This document shows, in pieces, positions 7,979 to 15,673 of a stretch of 64,000 bases of DNA. The DNA is from Modestobacter italicus (GTDB taxonomy: Bacteria; Actinomycetota; Actinomycetes; Mycobacteriales; Geodermatophilaceae), in contig NZ_JABGCJ010000001.1 in NCBI RefSeq assembly GCF_019799965.1, forward strand, positions 682,001 to 746,000. The letters run 5' to 3'. Position 1 is the first letter of the stretch; each line of letters opens with the position of its first letter. The notes below the pieces were generated by a model that worked only from the letters and a program-made list of their open reading frames with translations, did not search any database and was not told the DNA's origin. The position numbers and the translations under genes are program-made.

Positions 7979-8443
7979 TCAGGTGAGCAGCGGACGCAGC
8001 ACCGGCAGGGACGCCGCGAACCCCGGGTGCAGCTCGGGCAGGTCGTCCAGGCCGAACCAGCCCACGCCCACGCTCTCCTCGTTCAGCGCCAGGTCCGCCG
8101 GGTCCAGCGGGCCGGCCGGTGTGGCCAGCACCGTCGTGTAGCGCCAGCCCCCGTGGTCGTCGACCGACTCCTGCCCCAGGATGACGTCGGCGCGGCGCAG
8201 CCCCAGCTCCTCGCCCGCCTCGCGCAGTGCCCCGTCGGCCGGGGACTCCTGCGGGTGCAGCGCGCCCCCGGGCGTGCCCCAGGTGCCGCCGTGGTGCGAC
8301 CACTCGACGCGCAGCTGCAGCAGGACCTCCGGGCCGGTGCCCCCCGGCCGGTGCAGCAGCAGCCCGGCCGCCCCGGCGAGCCCCCAGTGCCGGTGGCCCA
8401 GGGCGCAGGTCGTCCAGCCGTCGGTCGGGGAGCGCACGGCCAC
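7979..8443 (-). CDS. NUDIX hydrolase
   Basis: A 154-aa pyrophosphohydrolase. The Nudix box is complete: the glycine of GTPGGALHPQE, then ALREAGEELGL, which carries the REAGEE metal-binding glutamates. The substrate, probably a nucleoside diphosphate derivative, is not determinable. Two GTG starts are possible. The one at 8437 lies exactly 6 nt after a CAGACT hexamer and may be the leaderless start, while 8443 is the longest. It lies just upstream of the Pr6Pr gene on the same strand (32-nt gap), probably co-transcribed. Confidence 0.9.
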   Translation of the reverse strand: MAVRSPTDGWTTCALGHRHWGLAGAAGLLLHRPGGTGPEVLLQLRVEWSHHGGTWGTPGGALHPQESPADGALREAGEELGLRRADVILGQESVDDHGGWRYTTVLATPAGPLDPADLALNEESVGVGWFGLDDLPELHPGFAASLPVLRPLLT

Positions 8444-8523
8444 AGTCTGCCGGGGGGTTGGCCCGCCGCCACCCGGGGCACCGGTCGGGCAGGACCGAAC
8501 CGGACGATCGAGGAGTGGCTGAC

Positions 8524-8874
8524 GTGGCGAGTGGCGTGGCGAGTGTGTGGGTGCCGGTGGAGGACATGGACCGGGCGCGGGCGTTCTACCGGGACACCCT
8601 GGGCCTCAGCGAGCAGAAGACCACCGAGGACTGGAGCGAGTTCGACGCCAACGGCCTGATGATCGGGCTGAACGCGCGGGAGAGCGCCAAGCGCGCCGAC
8701 GGCGGCGCCGTCCTGACCTTCCAGCCCGACGGCGACCTGGACGCCGAGGTCGCGTCGCTGCGGGACAAGGGCGTGGAGTTCACCGGCGGGATCAGCGACC
8801 ACCCGTGGGGCCGGATCGCGCCGTTCAAGGACTCCGAGGGCAACGACCTGCAGTTCTACGCCCCGCCGTCCTGA
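8524..8874 (+). CDS. VOC/glyoxalase-fold protein
   Basis: A 116-aa single vicinal-oxygen-chelate domain. It opens with VWVPVEDMDRARAFYRDTLGL, the standard betaalphabetabetabeta entry. It ends RIAPFKDSEGNDLQFY with a C-terminal Glu-less DPxGN-like turn. Function may be resistance, dioxygenase or isomerase type and is not determinable from the fold. The GTG start at 8524 has a GAGGAG ribosome site at 8-nt spacing. It is followed after 25 nt by the NIPSNAP gene, a likely two-gene operon. Confidence 0.85.
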   Translation: MASGVASVWVPVEDMDRARAFYRDTLGLSEQKTTEDWSEFDANGLMIGLNARESAKRADGGAVLTFQPDGDLDAEVASLRDKGVEFTGGISDHPWGRIAPFKDSEGNDLQFYAPPS

Positions 8875-8899
8875 CCCGCCGATGCCATCGGAGGACGCC

Positions 8900-9196
8900 G
8901 TGCAGACGGTGCAGCTGCGCCGCTACGTGATGGAGCCGGGCCGGATGGCCGACTTCCTGGCCTGGTTCCCGACGCTGGTCCCGGTGCGGGAGCAGTACGG
9001 GTTCCGGCTGCTGTTCGCCCTCGTCGACGACGAGCACGAGACGTTCACCTGGGCGGTCGCGCACGACGGTGACCAGGACGAGTTCCGCCGGGTGGAGGCC
9101 GTCTACAACGACGCACCCGAGCGGGCCCGGGTGTTCGAGACCTTCCCGGCGTGCATCGCCGCCAAGGAGATCGGCTTCGCCACCTCAGCGGTCTGA
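8900..9196 (+). CDS. NIPSNAP-family small protein
   Basis: A 98-aa dimeric alpha+beta-barrel (ABM-like) protein. The opening VQLRRYVMEPGRMADFLAWF and the ERARVFETFP-type ending fit NIPSNAP-like proteins, whose bacterial roles are unknown. I chose GTG 8900 over ATG 8882. GGAGGA lies directly before 8900, the protein then begins at the first beta-strand, and the ATG has no ribosome site. It lies downstream of the VOC gene and ends at a strong hairpin. Confidence 0.75.
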   Translation: MQTVQLRRYVMEPGRMADFLAWFPTLVPVREQYGFRLLFALVDDEHETFTWAVAHDGDQDEFRRVEAVYNDAPERARVFETFPACIAAKEIGFATSAV

Positions 9197-9200
9197 GGGT

Positions 9201-9237
9201 CCCCTGGGGCGGAGACGGTGCGTCTCCGCCCCAGGGG
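9201..9237. terminator. Strong bidirectional hairpin
   Basis: A perfect 16-bp stem with a GGTGC loop lies between the convergent NIPSNAP and 9243-9878 genes, 4 nt after the NIPSNAP stop. It is a likely terminator for both. Confidence 0.8.
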
Positions 9238-9242
9238 GTCGG

Positions 9243-9878
9243 TCAGTGCCCGCCCTCGCAGCAGACGTGTGGGTCCTCGATCTCGAACGGCTGCAGCACT
9301 CCCCCGGCCGCCCGCTCGACGAGCAGCGTGAGCCGCCCGCCGGAGAAGGTCGGCCGCAGGAAGCCGTTCGGGCCGGTGTCGACGACGTCGGTGCCGGCCG
9401 GTTCCACGCCGATCCCGGTGACCTGTTCGATCGCGGTCGCGGCGATCAGGTCGGCCACCGCGATCCGCCCGGCGACCTCGGCCGAGCCCGGGAAGCGGAT
9501 CGCTCGGCCGGCCGTGCCGGCACCGGCCTCGTCCAGCGCCGTCCGGGCCGGGGCCGCGAGGGCCTCGTCACCGGCACCGGGCTCGGAGCCGCCGTCGCCG
9601 GCGTGCTCCGCGTCGGGGCCACCGGTCACCACCGGACCGGACAGCGCCCGGGCGAGAGCGGCCCGCGTCGCCGCCGGGTCGGCCGGCTCCCCGGCCAGCC
9701 GCAGCGAGACCCCGGCCCGGGGCACCGGGCCGGAGCGGTCCACGTGGGTGCAGACCAGCTCCGCCCCGGTGCCCGAGCCGGCCAGCGCCTCGTCGACCGC
9801 GGCCAGCAGGTGGGCGTCGGGGACCTCGTCGGCCCCCGGCGCCACACCCCACCAGAGCGCGGTCAGCGCTGCCGTCAT
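9243..9878 (-). CDS. Hypothetical protein coupled to the PHP metallohydrolase
   Basis: A 211-aa protein that I do not recognise. It is rich in Ala and Gly, has no signal peptide, and ends in the metal-ligand-like tail DPHVCCEGGH. Its ATG shares one base with the stop codon of the upstream PHP gene (TGATG), so the two are translationally coupled and probably act together. The tail, beside a metalloenzyme with a poly-His leader, makes a metal-related helper role conceivable. That is inference only. Confidence 0.6.
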   Translation of the reverse strand: MTAALTALWWGVAPGADEVPDAHLLAAVDEALAGSGTGAELVCTHVDRSGPVPRAGVSLRLAGEPADPAATRAALARALSGPVVTGGPDAEHAGDGGSEPGAGDEALAAPARTALDEAGAGTAGRAIRFPGSAEVAGRIAVADLIAATAIEQVTGIGVEPAGTDVVDTGPNGFLRPTFSGGRLTLLVERAAGGVLQPFEIEDPHVCCEGGH

Positions 9879-11575
9879 CAGATCGCGTCGACGAACACCG
9901 GGTTGGCGTAGAACCAGAGGTCCTCCCACGGGTTCGCGTCCCCGACGACGTCCATCAGCGGGTTGCCGTTGCCGTCGAGCTGGTTGCCGTCGCTGCCGCG
10001 CAGGCGCACGTAGAACGAGCGCTCCACGTTCTTGAAGGTGTGCTCGAAGGTCCAGTGCGCGCGGCCGCGGCCCACCTCGAAGGTCTTCACCACGGAGGTC
10101 TCCGGGGCGACGAAGACGTCCCGGTCGGACACGGGACCGGTCACCGCGCCGCTGATCAGGTCGACCTTGGCCAGCTTCGGCACGTCGCCGTTGGCGTTGG
10201 CGCCACCGGCCACCTTGACCGTGATGGTCACCGTGACGTCGCCGCCGCGGCGGACCCAGGTGCGGCCGCCGAGCGTCGCGCCCTGCGCGTCACCGTGGCT
10301 GGCCGAGCGGACCCGCACGTCCAGGCCCTCGATGATCCGGCCGTGCACGGCGACGATCTTGCCGGCCTGCAGGCCCTGCATGATGCCGACGTAGGAGCGG
10401 GAGTCCGAGGCCACCAGGGTGCTGCTGTACTGGCCGGGCCAGAAGTCGCCGTACTCGGTGATCGGCCGGCCGGTGTCGACGGCGTCGCCCTTGGTGCCGT
10501 GGGTGTTGAAGTCCAGCGGACCCTGGACGCGGGTGTCGCGGAAGACCCGGTGCGAGTCCGAGGTGGCGGTGACCCACCACGGCTTGCCCTCGGCCAGCAG
10601 CGAGTCCCACATGCCGCCGACGGTGGCGGTCATCCAGTCGAAGCCACCGAAGGTGCGGTAGGACTCCGGCGGGTAGGGCATGAACCGGTCCGCCCGCTGG
10701 CCGGCGTTGTCGTAGTAGCCGCGGCCGCTGCCGGGGCCACCCTGCGAGGTCGGGATGCCGGCGGCCTGGTGACCGGGGGCGCCCTCCATGCCGACGGCGA
10801 CCTGCGGGGCCGCGTCGCGCCAGTTGCGCATCTCGTGCGGGCTGTCGATGCCCTGGCGGCTGGGGTGGTTGGCGAACATCAGCGCGATCTCGGTGCGCCG
10901 GTTGCGGACCTGGTTGTCCAGGTACTTCAGCGCCTCGATGGCGTAGGGCTCCACGTTGCCCGTGACGCCGTTGGCCGACAGCACGCTGCCGTCGTAGCCG
11001 GCCTCGAACGCCTTGAGGATGTCGACGGTCGCGTTGCCCGGGGGCAGCATGACGGTGGCGTGCTCGGCGCCGGGGATGTTCCACTCCAGGCCCTGGTAGA
11101 TCATCGTGCCCGCGTACTGGCGGCGGACCTTCTCGATCTCCGGGGTGATCTTGTCGATCGAGAGCTTCTGGTGGGCGACGCCACCGTGGTCGGTGATGAC
11201 CATCCAGTCCAGGCCGTACTGACGGCCCTTGATGACCTGGGTCGCCACGTCGTACTGCGCGTCGGGCGAGTACTTGGTGTGGATGTGGTGGTCACCGGCG
11301 AAGAACTGCGAACGCCCGGTCCAGGCGTTGGTGGTCGTCCCGGGCTCGGCCGCGGCGGCCACGCCCTGACCCAGCCCACCCGCGGCGCCGGCGACACCGG
11401 CGGCGGCACCGGCGACGACGGCCGCGGTGGCCAGGAAGCCACGGCGCGAGACCGACAACGGGTCGTCGGCCTGCGGGTCGGCCCAGGTGCCCTCGACCCC
11501 GGCGGTCGCGTGGTGGTGGTGGTCGTGGTCGCCGTGGTGGTGGTGACCGTGCTCGTGGTCGTGGTCGTGGCTCAT
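9878..11575 (-). CDS. Tat-exported PHP (CehA/McbA-like) metallohydrolase with His-rich leader
   Basis: A 565-aa protein. Residues 3-22 contain 13 histidines in an Asp/Glu/His run. A twin-arginine motif follows near residues 44-45 (SVSRRGFLATAA) with an Ala/Gly-rich h-region, so the mature part should be exported folded. The PHP metal motifs are DHHIHTKYSPD, VITDHGG, LMFANHPSR and WVTATSDSH. The order and C-terminal beta domain resemble CehA/McbA-type hydrolases. The leader precedes the Tat motif, which is unusual, because it should stay cytoplasmic until export. A GGGAG ribosome site lies about 9 nt before the ATG. A 7-bp leader hairpin is at 11616-11636. Confidence 0.85.
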   Translation of the reverse strand: MSHDHDHEHGHHHHGDHDHHHHATAGVEGTWADPQADDPLSVSRRGFLATAAVVAGAAAGVAGAAGGLGQGVAAAAEPGTTTNAWTGRSQFFAGDHHIHTKYSPDAQYDVATQVIKGRQYGLDWMVITDHGGVAHQKLSIDKITPEIEKVRRQYAGTMIYQGLEWNIPGAEHATVMLPPGNATVDILKAFEAGYDGSVLSANGVTGNVEPYAIEALKYLDNQVRNRRTEIALMFANHPSRQGIDSPHEMRNWRDAAPQVAVGMEGAPGHQAAGIPTSQGGPGSGRGYYDNAGQRADRFMPYPPESYRTFGGFDWMTATVGGMWDSLLAEGKPWWVTATSDSHRVFRDTRVQGPLDFNTHGTKGDAVDTGRPITEYGDFWPGQYSSTLVASDSRSYVGIMQGLQAGKIVAVHGRIIEGLDVRVRSASHGDAQGATLGGRTWVRRGGDVTVTITVKVAGGANANGDVPKLAKVDLISGAVTGPVSDRDVFVAPETSVVKTFEVGRGRAHWTFEHTFKNVERSFYVRLRGSDGNQLDGNGNPLMDVVGDANPWEDLWFYANPVFVDAI

Positions 11576-11789
11576 TCGAGGCGCTCCCGCATCGTCAGTC
11601 CTGCATCTGTCGGCAGCGACTCTCCGATGGAGTCGCCACGAACGGGTGACATGAAGACGAGCATCCGGCCAACAACAGACACTTGTGCGAACTGCTCGCA
11701 GGAAGGCCGTGCCCCGGCCACTCCATCGCCCGGGCCGGACGCACCGGTGGCAGGATCACAGCGGCTGACCCGTACCCCGAGGAGAACCG

Positions 11790-12257
11790 ATGACCGCATC
11801 GACGCGGACCACGACGACCATCGCCGAGCTGCCCTCGCTGAAGGGGCAGGAGCTGGGCACCAGCGACTGGTTCGAGGTCACCCAGGAACGGGTCAACACC
11901 TTCGCCGAGGCGACCGGTGACCACCAGTGGATCCACGTGGACGTCGAGCGGGCCAAGGCCGAGAGCCCCTTCGGCGGGCCGATCGGGCACGGGTACCTCA
12001 CGCTCTCCCTCGTCGTCCCGATGTACTCCCAGGTGCTCAGCGTCAGCGACGCGAAGATGGGCGTGAACTACGGCCTGAACAAGGTCCGTTTCCCCGCGCC
12101 CGTGCCGGTCGGCTCCCGGATCCGGCTGACCGCGACGCTCAACGACGTCACCGAGATCGCCGGCGGGCTGCAGCTGACCATCGGCGCGGTCATCGAGCGG
12201 GAGGGCGGCGAGAAGCCCGTCTGCATCGCCGAGCTGGTCTTCCGCACCTACGCCTAG
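11790..12257 (+). CDS. MaoC-family (R)-hydratase
   Basis: A 155-aa single hotdog enzyme predicted to hydrate (2E)-enoyl-CoA to (3R)-hydroxyacyl-CoA. The hydratase-2 motif is intact: ATGDHQWIH with the catalytic Asp/His, then PFGGPIGHGYLTLSL. Length and order match mycobacterial single-domain hydratases such as HtdZ and NodN-like proteins. The start is well supported by GAGGAG 5 nt before the ATG. It is divergent from the PHP metallohydrolase across 214 bp. Confidence 0.85.
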   Translation: MTASTRTTTTIAELPSLKGQELGTSDWFEVTQERVNTFAEATGDHQWIHVDVERAKAESPFGGPIGHGYLTLSLVVPMYSQVLSVSDAKMGVNYGLNKVRFPAPVPVGSRIRLTATLNDVTEIAGGLQLTIGAVIEREGGEKPVCIAELVFRTYA

Positions 12258-12271
12258 GAGGCCCCTGCCCC

Positions 12272-12285
12272 ACCCCTGCAGGGGT
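12272..12285. terminator. Small palindrome after the MaoC gene
   Basis: The perfect 14-bp palindrome ACCCCTGCAGGGGT lies 15 nt past the stop codon. It is possibly a weak terminator before the LOG promoter. Confidence 0.35.
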
Positions 12286-12303
12286 CCGGGACGGCGGTGC
12301 GCC

Positions 12304-12309
12304 TAGCGT
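12304..12309 (+). promoter_or_regulatory. -10 hexamer for the leaderless LOG gene
   Basis: TAGCGT lies 7 nt before the GTG at 12317. No ribosome site is present. Confidence 0.5.
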
Positions 12310-12316
12310 CCCCCGG

Positions 12317-12886
12317 GTGCGCATCGCCGTCTTCACCGGGTCCCAGTCCGGGCCGCCGTCCCACCAGCAGGCCGCCGCCGACTTCGCCACCGCCCTGGCC
12401 CGCGCCGGGGTGGGCATCGTCTACGGCGGGGGGAACGTGGGCCTGATGGGCGTGGTGGCCGACGCCGCGCTGGCCGCCGGCGGCGAGGTCGTCGGGGTGA
12501 TCCCCCAGCACCTGGTGGACGACGAGGTGGCCCACCCCGGCCTGCCACGGCTGGAGGTCGTGCAGACGATGCACGAGCGCAAGGCGGTGATGGCCGACCT
12601 GTCCGACGCCTTCGTCGCCCTCCCCGGCGCCGCCGGCACCCTCGAGGAGCTGTTCGAGGCCTGGACCTGGGGGATGCTGGGGCTGCACGCCAAGCCGACC
12701 GCGTTCCTGGACGTCGACGGGTTCTGGCAGCCGCTGCTGCAGCAGCTGCGCCGGATGGTCGACGACGGCTACCTGGCCGCCAACCGGCTCGAGGCCCTCG
12801 GCGTGGTGCACGACGCCGCCGAGCTGCTGGCCTTCGTCGACGGCTACCGGCACCCGGCCCGCAAGTGGACGCCCCCGGCGACCTGA
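12317..12886 (+). CDS. LOG-family (TIGR00730) nucleotide phosphoribohydrolase-like protein
   Basis: A 189-aa Rossmann protein related to cytokinin riboside-5'-monophosphate phosphoribohydrolase, which releases the base from a nucleoside monophosphate. Visible motifs are AVFTGSQSGPPS, YGGGNVGLMG, the MHERKA segment, and the catalytic loop ALPGAAGTLEE. The usual loop is PGGxGTxxE, and here the second Gly is Ala. M. tuberculosis has such a gene (Rv1205) close to folP2 and gpgS. Here all three kinds occur in the window but are not adjacent. The start is a leaderless GTG. Confidence 0.85.
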   Translation: MRIAVFTGSQSGPPSHQQAAADFATALARAGVGIVYGGGNVGLMGVVADAALAAGGEVVGVIPQHLVDDEVAHPGLPRLEVVQTMHERKAVMADLSDAFVALPGAAGTLEELFEAWTWGMLGLHAKPTAFLDVDGFWQPLLQQLRRMVDDGYLAANRLEALGVVHDAAELLAFVDGYRHPARKWTPPAT

Positions 12887-12922
12887 GGTTGACGCCCGCC
12901 CACCGTGGGCACCGGTCGGGAC

Positions 12923-13102
12923 ATGCGACTGAAGAGGACCCTGGTGGCACTGCTGATCGCCGGCAGCGCCGCGCTCACCGGCTGCGGCGGCGACAACACC
13001 GACCTGCAGCGCGGCGAGACCGACTGCGACGGCGGCAACAACAACAGCCACGACGAGAACTGCGAGCAGACCGGCACCCCCGACGCGGCCGGCAACAGCT
13101 GA
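12923..13102 (+). CDS. Small lipoprotein
   Basis: A 59-aa protein with a short basic n-region, a hydrophobic core (LVALLIAGSAA) and the lipobox LTGC, giving a lipidated Cys21. The mature part is about 38 residues, acidic and Asn-rich (DGGNNNSHDENC), and includes two more cysteines. Function unknown. It lies 3 nt upstream of the geranylgeranyl-reductase-type gene and is probably co-transcribed. Confidence 0.65.
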   Translation: MRLKRTLVALLIAGSAALTGCGGDNTDLQRGETDCDGGNNNSHDENCEQTGTPDAAGNS

Positions 13103-13105
13103 CCG

Positions 13106-14221
13106 GTGGAGCACGCCGACGTCGTCGTGGTGGGGGGCGGGCCCGCCGGTGCAGCCTGCGCGGCCGCCGTCCGCCGGGACCACCCGGACGCCGACGTGCT
13201 GGTGCTCGACCGCGCCGAGTTCCCCCGGGACAAGGTCTGCGGTGACGGCATCGCCCCCGAGGCGCTCGACGTGCTCGGCGGTCTCGGCCTGGACGTCGCT
13301 GCGCTGACCGACGGGTACCCCGCCGTCCCGCGGTTGCGGCTGCGCGGCCCGCGCGGGACGACGGTCGAGCGGGCGACCACCCGGCCCTCGGTCGTCGTCC
13401 CGCGGGCGGTGCTCGACGGCCGGCTGCTGGCGCAGGTGCTGGCCACCGGCGTCCGGTTCCGCCGGCACACCGTCCGCACCGTCACCGTGCACCCCGACCA
13501 CGTCGAGGTGGACGGCGTGGTCCGGGCCGGCGTGCTGGTCGGCGCGGACGGCGCCGAGTCCGTGGTCCGCCGCGCGCTGGGCGTGCCGGTCAACCCCCCG
13601 GACCGGCTGGCGGTGGCGATCCGCGGCTACGCGCCGGTGCTGCCCGGCCACGACGGCGTGCAGGTGGTGACCACGACGGACCGGCGCTGGCCGGCCTATG
13701 CCTGGTCGTTCCCGCTCGGTGACGGCCGGGCCAACGTCGGCTACGGCGAGCTGGTGTCCGGCGGCGTCACCCGGGCCGAGCTGGTCGCCGGGCTGCACCG
13801 GCTGCTGCCCGGGGTGGAGCCCACGGAGCTGCGCGCGCACCGGCTGCCGTTGTCGACCGGCCGGCCGGCGCTGCCCGGTGGCCGGGTGCTGCTGGCCGGG
13901 GACGCGCAGTCGCTGATCAACCCGCTCACCGGCGAGGGGATCTTCTACGCCGTGCTGTCCGGTGCGCTGGCCGGGGCCGCGGCGGGCGCCGGGGCGGGGG
14001 CCGGGCAGCTGCACCGGCAGCTGCTGCACCGTCGGCTCGGCGGGCACCTGCGCGGCTCGACGCTGGCCTCCCAGCTGAGCCGGTTGCCGGTGCTGATGGA
14101 CGCCGCGGTGCGCGCGGCCCGCGACGACCAGCGGGTCTTCGACGACGTCGTCGCCCTCGGGCTGGCCGACGGCCGGCTCACCGCCCGGACCCTGGCGGCC
14201 ACCGTGCGCCGGCTCAGCTGA
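13106..14221 (+). CDS. Geranylgeranyl-reductase-family FAD oxidoreductase
   Basis: A 371-aa flavoprotein. The N-terminal dinucleotide-binding loop is VVVVGGGPAGAACA, followed by FPRDKVCGDGIAP, and the second FAD motif is LLAGDAQSLINPLTGEGI. Members saturate isoprenoid chains. The actinobacterial MenJ type reduces one double bond of the menaquinone side chain, which would fit with menB nearby, but the substrate is not proven here. GTG start at 13106. It overlaps the convergent diguanylate cyclase by 8 nt. Confidence 0.82.
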   Translation: MEHADVVVVGGGPAGAACAAAVRRDHPDADVLVLDRAEFPRDKVCGDGIAPEALDVLGGLGLDVAALTDGYPAVPRLRLRGPRGTTVERATTRPSVVVPRAVLDGRLLAQVLATGVRFRRHTVRTVTVHPDHVEVDGVVRAGVLVGADGAESVVRRALGVPVNPPDRLAVAIRGYAPVLPGHDGVQVVTTTDRRWPAYAWSFPLGDGRANVGYGELVSGGVTRAELVAGLHRLLPGVEPTELRAHRLPLSTGRPALPGGRVLLAGDAQSLINPLTGEGIFYAVLSGALAGAAAGAGAGAGQLHRQLLHRRLGGHLRGSTLASQLSRLPVLMDAAVRAARDDQRVFDDVVALGLADGRLTARTLAATVRRLS

Positions 14222-15254
14222 CGGCGACCTCGACCCGGCCGCGACCGGCGCGCTTGGCCGCGTAGAGCGCCGCGTCGGCGGCGGCGTACAGCTCCTCCAG
14301 CCCGGTGGCGTGCGAGGGAGCGTGCGCCACCCCCAGGCTCACCGAGACCGCCAGCAGGGTGCCGTCGGCCAGCAGCAGCGGCGCAGCCCGGACGGCGTCG
14401 AGCACCTCCGACGCGCGGCGGAGGGCCACGTCGGCGGGGCAGTCGGGCAGCAGGACGGCCAGCTCGTCACCGCCCATCCGGCTCAGCACGGCGTCCCCGG
14501 CGCGCACGACGGTGCGCAGCACGTCGGCGACGTGCACCAGGGCATCGTCCCCGACCGGGTGTCCGTACCGGTCGTTGATGGTCTTGAACGAGTCGACGTC
14601 GACCAGCACCAGCGAGGTGCCCTGCGGGGTGAGGGGGGCACCCAGCGCGGAGCCGAGGGCCTCGTCGAGCACCCGGCGGTTGACCAGGCCGGTGAGGGAG
14701 TCCACCGTGGCCTGCCGCTGGAGCAGCGCGACCAGCCGGTCGGTGGTCTCCCCGGCGCGGACCAGCATGATCGCCATCACCACCAGCACCGCGCCGAAGA
14801 AGCTCAGGTCGCTGACCGCGTTGCCGACGGGCTGGAGACGGAAGAGCACGACCGCGTCGCCGGCGACCGCCACGACGGTGACGAGGGCGACGGCGCCCCG
14901 GCGCAGGTTCACCCCCGCCCACAGCACGGGGAACGCGAGGAACGCCTGCCCCCCGGCCGAGGGGTCCTGGGTGATCCAGTTCATCGCGCAGCACAGGGCG
15001 GTGCCGATGACGGCGATCAGCACGTACCCGCCGCGCGCGTCGATGAGTTCCGGCGGGGCGGCCCGGTACAGCAGGGCCAGCCCGACGAGCACCGCGGCGG
15101 TGACCCAGGAGGCGACCACGCCCGCCGGGGTGGCCGCGTTCGGACCGAACAGCGAGAAGACCAGCATGGTCACTGCGCACACCAGCAGCACGACGACCGC
15201 CGTGCGGGCGGCCACCCGAGGGTCACGGGCCCTCATCGTCGCCGGTGTCTGCAC
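14214..15254 (-). CDS. Membrane-anchored diguanylate cyclase (GGDEF)
   Basis: A 346-aa protein. Roughly the first 165 residues form about six membrane segments, followed by a GGDEF domain that makes c-di-GMP from two GTP. Motifs are DSLTGLVNRR, LVDVDSFKTINDRYGHPVGD and the active-site loop RMGGDELAVLL (GGDEL variant, acceptable). A RAGD sequence lies near the product-inhibition site but is six rather than five residues before GGDEL, so feedback inhibition may be altered. ATG at 15254 was chosen, with a second in-frame ATG at 15236. Confidence 0.88.
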   Translation of the reverse strand: MQTPATMRARDPRVAARTAVVVLLVCAVTMLVFSLFGPNAATPAGVVASWVTAAVLVGLALLYRAAPPELIDARGGYVLIAVIGTALCCAMNWITQDPSAGGQAFLAFPVLWAGVNLRRGAVALVTVVAVAGDAVVLFRLQPVGNAVSDLSFFGAVLVVMAIMLVRAGETTDRLVALLQRQATVDSLTGLVNRRVLDEALGSALGAPLTPQGTSLVLVDVDSFKTINDRYGHPVGDDALVHVADVLRTVVRAGDAVLSRMGGDELAVLLPDCPADVALRRASEVLDAVRAAPLLLADGTLLAVSVSLGVAHAPSHATGLEELYAAADAALYAAKRAGRGRVEVAVS

Positions 15255-15395
15255 CCCTCCATGATCGGCGCCCGCCGAGATCGACTGTGCACGACCGGAC
15301 CGTGACCCCCTCGGGCGGGTGAGGCGCCTCAGCCGCCGAGCAGCAGGTCGGCGACGACCTCGGCGCCAGCAAGACCGAGCGGTTGCGCGCTGTGA

Positions 15396-15422
15396 CGGCC
15401 CCCACCGTTCCCGTGAGGGCCG
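15396..15422 (-). terminator. Hairpin downstream of tRNA-Ser
   Basis: A 10-bp stem with one mismatch (CGGCCCCCAC / GTGAGGGCCG in plus orientation) and a 7-nt loop begins 16 nt beyond the tRNA 3' end. It probably terminates the tRNA transcript. Confidence 0.5.
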
Positions 15423-15437
15423 CCACCTGCGAGGATG

Positions 15438-15525
15438 CGGAGGGCGTGGGATTCGAACCCACGAGGAGCTGTGAACTCCTAGCGGTTTTCAAGACCGCCG
15501 CCATCGGCCACTAGGCGAGCCCTCC
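15438..15525 (-). tRNA. serT: tRNA-Ser, anticodon UGA
   Basis: The class II tRNA is 88 nt with a 7-bp acceptor stem GGAGGGC/GCCCTCC. The anticodon stem-loop GGCGGTCTTGAAAACCGC carries TGA. It has a variable arm, the T-loop GTTCGAATC, and G at the discriminator position as expected for serine. CCA is not encoded. It reads UCN codons (U-ending anticodon; mainly UCA/UCG). Confidence 0.95.
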
Positions 15526-15673
15526 TGGCGGCGACGAGCCTAACCCCGGGCCCAGTTCCCCCCGCCGTCCCGGCATGAACCGCCGCCGGACGGCGTTGCA
15601 CCCCCCAGATGGTCCGCGAGGCTCGCGTCGACCTCCCACAGCCTGCACGTCAACCGAAGGACACTCCCTGTCT

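Noticed and set aside
15223-15504. A 93-codon minus-strand frame across the tRNA-Ser gene
   Set aside because: It reads through the tRNA itself and the terminator and has no ribosome site. A tRNA is the clear explanation.
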